Shown here in pieces: positions 61,422 to 64,000 of a DNA stretch of 64,000 nt (position 1 is the first letter of the stretch; every line of letters starts with the position of its first letter). The stretch covers positions 1 through 64,000 of the forward strand of contig JAQBYN010000004.1 of assembly GCA_027622715.1 (NCBI GenBank), given 5' to 3'. A program made the position numbers and the translations under genes. This DNA comes from Pseudomonadota bacterium (lineage in GTDB: Bacteria; Pseudomonadota; Alphaproteobacteria; SHVP01). The notes beneath the pieces were generated by a model. The model made no database searches and was not told the origin of the DNA. It saw only the letters and a program-made list of their open reading frames with translations.

Positions 61422-62045
61422 TCAGTTTTGCGCGTCGTTCTTTTCGCGCAGGCGGTCGAGTAGGCCTTCGACATCGCCGCCCGCACGCTGGATCACTGAG
61501 GCGAATTCATCGCGCTGGGTGAGCAACATGCTGACACCCTCGACCACGACATCAACGATCTTGAACCCGTGGTCACCGTTGCGTACGCGCCAGTCTACGC
61601 GAATCGGCTGCAGTCCCTCTCGGACGATCTCCGACACCACGATCGTATCGCTGTCGACCGCGCGCGAACTCACCACCTGCAGCGTCTCGCCGCTGTATTC
61701 GCCAAGCCGCGCTGCATAGGTCGTGACGATGAAGTCTTCGAACAATTTGACGTATTCGCCCCGCTGGGCAGGTGTCGCCTTGCGCCAAAACCGACCCAGC
61801 GCATAGCGGCCGATCAACGGCAGGTCGAAGCCGTCACTGAGCAACGCGCGAAAGGCCTCCGCCCGCTGTTCCTCGCTCTGGGCGCCTTGAACCAGCACCT
61901 GAAGGGCCCGATCGCCGAGTTGGGCGATGAACTCTTCGGTTGTGTCGGCGCGGGCTTGCTGTGCGGCGGCGCTGAGCGAAAAAGTTGTCGCCGCCACAAG
62001 GACCAAAACAAATCGACGCAGTTGGATCATTCTGTCGGCCATCAT
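61422..62045 (-). CDS. mlaC: MlaC, periplasmic phospholipid shuttle
   Basis: 207 residues. A signal peptide (FVLVLVAATTFSLSAAA) leads to the Ttg2D/MlaC fold: EFIAQLGDRALQVLVQG, LIGRYALGRFWRKATPAQRGEYVKLFEDFIV and a C-terminal FKIVDVVVEGVSMLLTQRDEFASVI. MlaC carries phospholipid between the outer-membrane MlaA complex and the inner-membrane MlaFEDB transporter. Its start overlaps the mlaA stop by 4 bp. The inner-membrane genes are not in this window. Confidence 0.93.
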   Translation of the reverse strand: MMADRMIQLRRFVLVLVAATTFSLSAAAQQARADTTEEFIAQLGDRALQVLVQGAQSEEQRAEAFRALLSDGFDLPLIGRYALGRFWRKATPAQRGEYVKLFEDFIVTTYAARLGEYSGETLQVVSSRAVDSDTIVVSEIVREGLQPIRVDWRVRNGDHGFKIVDVVVEGVSMLLTQRDEFASVIQRAGGDVEGLLDRLREKNDAQN

Positions 62046-62827
62046 TGCTTCAACGCGGCCGTGCGGTCATCGGCGTCGTCGCTGGTCAGGTCGAGTTTTG
62101 GCAATGACGGTGTCGTCCCGTTGCGAATGTCGCTTTGGCGACGCTGATGATAAAGGCTGCGGATTGTGGCGTAGAAATCAATCGACGTGCGCTCGATTTC
62201 ATCGAGTGTCTCGATTGTGCGCGACCGCGCGTCGATGCCACGCACGACCGCGCGAGACACCGTGATGTACTTGCGGTCAGTGTTGTCAGCATAGTAGTTC
62301 AACGGATCAAAGTAATAATCGACGAAGTTCCCCGCCGCATCGCGCAGGCTAGAGGGGCCCAGAATCGGCAGGACGATGTAAAACCCTGGGCCGACTCCAT
62401 AGTGTCCCATCGTCTGCCCAAAGTCCTCGTCGCGCCGCGCTAATCCCATTTCGGCGGCAGGATCAAACAAGCCAAGGATGCCGATGGTTGAGTTGATAAA
62501 GAACCGCCGGCCCGTAACGCCCGCCGCGTCGATGTCGCCCTGGAGGACATCGTTGGCGAGAAGGATGGGCGTTTCTAGATTACGGAGAAAATTGCGCACG
62601 CTTTCGCGCGCCGGGTCGGGCACAAAATCCCGGTAGAACGTGGCCGCCGGTTCGATCAACGTGGTGTCGATCGCAAGGTTGGCGGCAAATATATAGCGAT
62701 TGACCGGCTCAAGCGGATCGGCGATTTGCGACGGTTCGCTGCCCGGGGTCGCGCAGGCTGCGACCGCAAACAGCGCGCCAGCGGCAATCGCGAATCGGGC
62801 GGGTCGTGCGTTCGAGAGCAATTGCAT
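62042..62827 (-). CDS. mlaA: MlaA (VacJ), outer-membrane lipoprotein of lipid asymmetry
   Basis: 261 residues. The lipobox FAVAACATP follows a basic start; the mature chain shows the MlaA order DPLEPVNRYIF, FLRNLETPILLANDVLQGD, FGQTMGHYGVGPGFYIVLPILGPSSLRD. MlaA removes misplaced phospholipid from the outer leaflet. I use the ATG at 62827; a TTG at 62857 is in frame. It forms a two-gene operon with mlaC. The 340 bp upstream hold the divergent promoter of the ArsR fusion. Confidence 0.95.
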   Translation of the reverse strand: MQLLSNARPARFAIAAGALFAVAACATPGSEPSQIADPLEPVNRYIFAANLAIDTTLIEPAATFYRDFVPDPARESVRNFLRNLETPILLANDVLQGDIDAAGVTGRRFFINSTIGILGLFDPAAEMGLARRDEDFGQTMGHYGVGPGFYIVLPILGPSSLRDAAGNFVDYYFDPLNYYADNTDRKYITVSRAVVRGIDARSRTIETLDEIERTSIDFYATIRSLYHQRRQSDIRNGTTPSLPKLDLTSDDADDRTAALKQ

Positions 62828-63138
62828 TCTGGCGGCCAACCTGGGAGATCGTTTCAAAGCTCGGACCTATACGAAAAACAGACCAGTTAATCCAGGACGT
62901 GAGCCGTCTCCGCTAACCTCGCGGAGACCCCCGAATAGCTCAGTCCGAAACTCCCCCACCCCAGGCAAATCGCGGACTTTGAAGTAGCACACCGACGGCG
63001 CCAAAACCAGCAAAGGCAATATAGATCTGCGGCTTTCCGGATGCGGGTGTTGCATCAATGACGCACCTGCGCGTCGCCCATTTGGTATGGGCGCGGGCCA
63101 ACCACACAAGGTCTCGATTTTGCGGCCTCACAATTCCT

Positions 63139-63166
63139 TTGACAAACATAAACATATCTTTATATC
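63139..63166 (+). promoter_or_regulatory. Sigma-70 promoter of the ArsR-methyltransferase gene
   Basis: A perfect TTGACA at 63139-63144 and TATATC at 63161-63166, 16 bases apart. The start point would fall at about 63173, the A of the start codon, and no ribosome site is present, so the mRNA is probably leaderless. Confidence 0.65.
63148..63163. promoter_or_regulatory. 16-bp near-perfect palindrome, likely autoregulatory operator
   Basis: ATAAA-C-ATAT-C-TTTAT is symmetric at 14 of 16 positions and lies between the -35 and -10 of the ArsR-type gene. It resembles the ATAAAGATATCTTTAT element I associate with SahR-type regulators of the methionine cycle; that link is from memory. Confidence 0.6.
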
Positions 63167-63172
63167 CATGCC

Positions 63173-64000
63173 ATGGCTGTTTCCCTCGACATTCTGCTTG
63201 CTGGCTTGCGTGCCGCCGGAGAGCCGACCCGGCTGCGCATCCTTGGCTTGCTTTCTCGCGCGGAACTGACGGTCAGCGAATTGACCCAGATCCTTGGGCA
63301 AAGCCAGCCCAGGGTCTCGCGTCATCTAAAATTGTTGGACGATGCCGGCCTCATCGAGCGGTTTCGCGAAGGAACCTGGGTTTTCTGCCGTCTGTGCGAC
63401 TCGGGCGTGGCCGGCGCGCTATCGACAAAGATCGTTGAATTGCTCCCGGTGGATGCCAGCGAGCTGGGCGGCGATCTTGCGCGCCTCGACATGGTACGGC
63501 GCGACCGCGCGACTGCCGCGGCGGCCTATTTCGCTGCCAACGCGGAGCACTGGGCCGAAGTTCGCCGCCTCCATGTCCCGGATTTGGACGTCGAATCGAC
63601 CATGCGGGGTCTTTTTGAGGGGCGGAAGGTCGATACGCTCGTCGACATCGGTACCGGCGCCGGGCGCATGCTGGAGCTGCTGGGCCCGGTGGCGGAAGAA
63701 GCTATTGGAATTGATCTGTCCCACGAAATGCTCGGCCTTGCGCGCGCCAACATCGATCGCCCCGACCTGAAGCATTGCCGGGTGCGTCATGCCGACATGC
63801 TCAACCTGCCGTTTCCCGAGGCGTCGGTGGATGCAGTGACCTATCACCAGGTACTCCACTTTGCCGACGAACCTGCCGGCGCGCTCGCTGAGGGCGAGCG
63901 CATCCTGCGGCCCGGGGGCCTCATGGTGGTGGCCGATTTTGCGCCACACAACGTCGAGTTGCTTCGGCAAGAACACGCGCACCGCCGGCTCGGCTTTCCC
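63173..64000 (+). CDS. ArsR-type regulator fused to a SAM-dependent methyltransferase, 3' end outside window
   Basis: 276 codons are visible to the last base without a stop. Residues 1-100 form an ArsR winged helix (RAAGEPTRLRILGLLSRAEL, SQPRVSRHLKLLDDAGLI); no Cys cluster for metal is seen. From about 145 a class I methyltransferase follows (LVDIGTGAGRMLELL, IGIDLSHEMLGLARANI, RILRPGGLMVV). Such fusions in alphaproteobacteria commonly precede metF/metH and are related to SahR, which senses S-adenosylhomocysteine; the methyltransferase pocket may be the ligand sensor. The neighbour that would confirm this lies beyond the window. Confidence 0.9.
   Translation, partial: MAVSLDILLAGLRAAGEPTRLRILGLLSRAELTVSELTQILGQSQPRVSRHLKLLDDAGLIERFREGTWVFCRLCDSGVAGALSTKIVELLPVDASELGGDLARLDMVRRDRATAAAAYFAANAEHWAEVRRLHVPDLDVESTMRGLFEGRKVDTLVDIGTGAGRMLELLGPVAEEAIGIDLSHEMLGLARANIDRPDLKHCRVRHADMLNLPFPEASVDAVTYHQVLHFADEPAGALAEGERILRPGGLMVVADFAPHNVELLRQEHAHRRLGFP

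Larger units (their letters stand above)
62828..63172. other. Divergent intergenic region of about 345 bp
   Basis: No supported gene. The right edge carries the promoter and palindrome of the ArsR-methyltransferase gene; the left edge should hold the mlaA promoter. Small frames on the minus strand have no ribosome site. Confidence 0.6.

Noticed and set aside
1-64000. Search by eye for tRNA, rRNA, CRISPR arrays, insertion sequences and phage genes
   Set aside because: No cloverleaf with CCA-type ends, no regular short repeats with spacers and no transposase or integrase motifs were seen; a tRNA or covariance-model scan would be decisive.

Overview
The window reads as one contiguous piece of a GC-rich (roughly 60-65 percent by eye) alphaproteobacterial chromosome. 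Support: a fused TrpE-TrpG anthranilate synthase, an ArsR-methyltransferase fusion, Tat and lipoprotein signals, EttA, MlaA/MlaC, and many MmgE/PrpD, RraA-like, CitE, TauD and Rieske genes typical of free-living Rhodospirillales-like organisms. I found no rRNA, tRNA, CRISPR array, phage block or transposase. Coding density is high on both strands, with many 1-4 bp overlaps.

Layout. 0-13 kb: isochorismatase fragment at the edge, a tiny Lys-rich protein, an APH-type kinase, an alpha/beta hydrolase, a quinone oxidoreductase and an amidohydrolase. These converge on an operon of a Tat-exported binding protein, an ABC ATPase and permease and a Rieske oxygenase. Then come a methyltransferase, YghU and a dehydrogenase. 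13-24 kb: patatin-like protein, pentapeptide-repeat protein, aldo/keto reductase, a chemoreceptor with a periplasmic CxxCH domain, a bicupin, Acr3 and a DksA-like protein. 24-34 kb: a damaged maleate-isomerase-like gene, MmgE/PrpD, a cyclic-nucleotide-binding protein, three tandem membrane-protein paralogues (one truncated, one frame-shifted), trpE(G), an OmpA-like lipoprotein and two overlapping Sel1-like genes. 34-40 kb: a catabolic island of TauD-like dioxygenase, AbfD/HpaB-like flavoprotein, CitE-like lyase, a convergent MmgE/PrpD and a GntR/UTRA regulator. Three copies of one operator-like palindrome lie at its three promoters. 40-55 kb: TPR protein, acyl-CoA-dehydrogenase-like flavoprotein, AsmA, a YcaQ/AlkX-like glycosylase inside a 1.8 kb segment bounded by degenerate direct repeats, two RraA-fold paralogues, a second copy of the methyltransferase (frame-shifted), a subtilisin, an oligopeptide-type binding protein and a class III cyclase. 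55-64 kb: two tandem alpha/beta-hydrolase-fold proteins without a serine nucleophile, a methyltransferase, an MFS carrier, EttA, a histidine phosphatase, MlaC/MlaA and an ArsR-methyltransferase fusion running off the end.

How it works together: most of the window is transport and catabolism of small organic acids or aromatics in self-contained modules. The best candidate for an undescribed system is the 34.1-39.8 kb GntR island. Its 515-residue flavoprotein resembles 4-hydroxybutyryl-CoA dehydratase from the first residues on, yet appears to lack two of the iron-sulfur ligands. Also notable are the repeat-bounded glycosylase segment, the nucleophile-less hydrolase pair, and the ArsR fusion whose palindrome sits inside its own, apparently leaderless, promoter. 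Several genes look interrupted by single-base frame changes. Whether these are real mutations or assembly errors cannot be told from the sequence.
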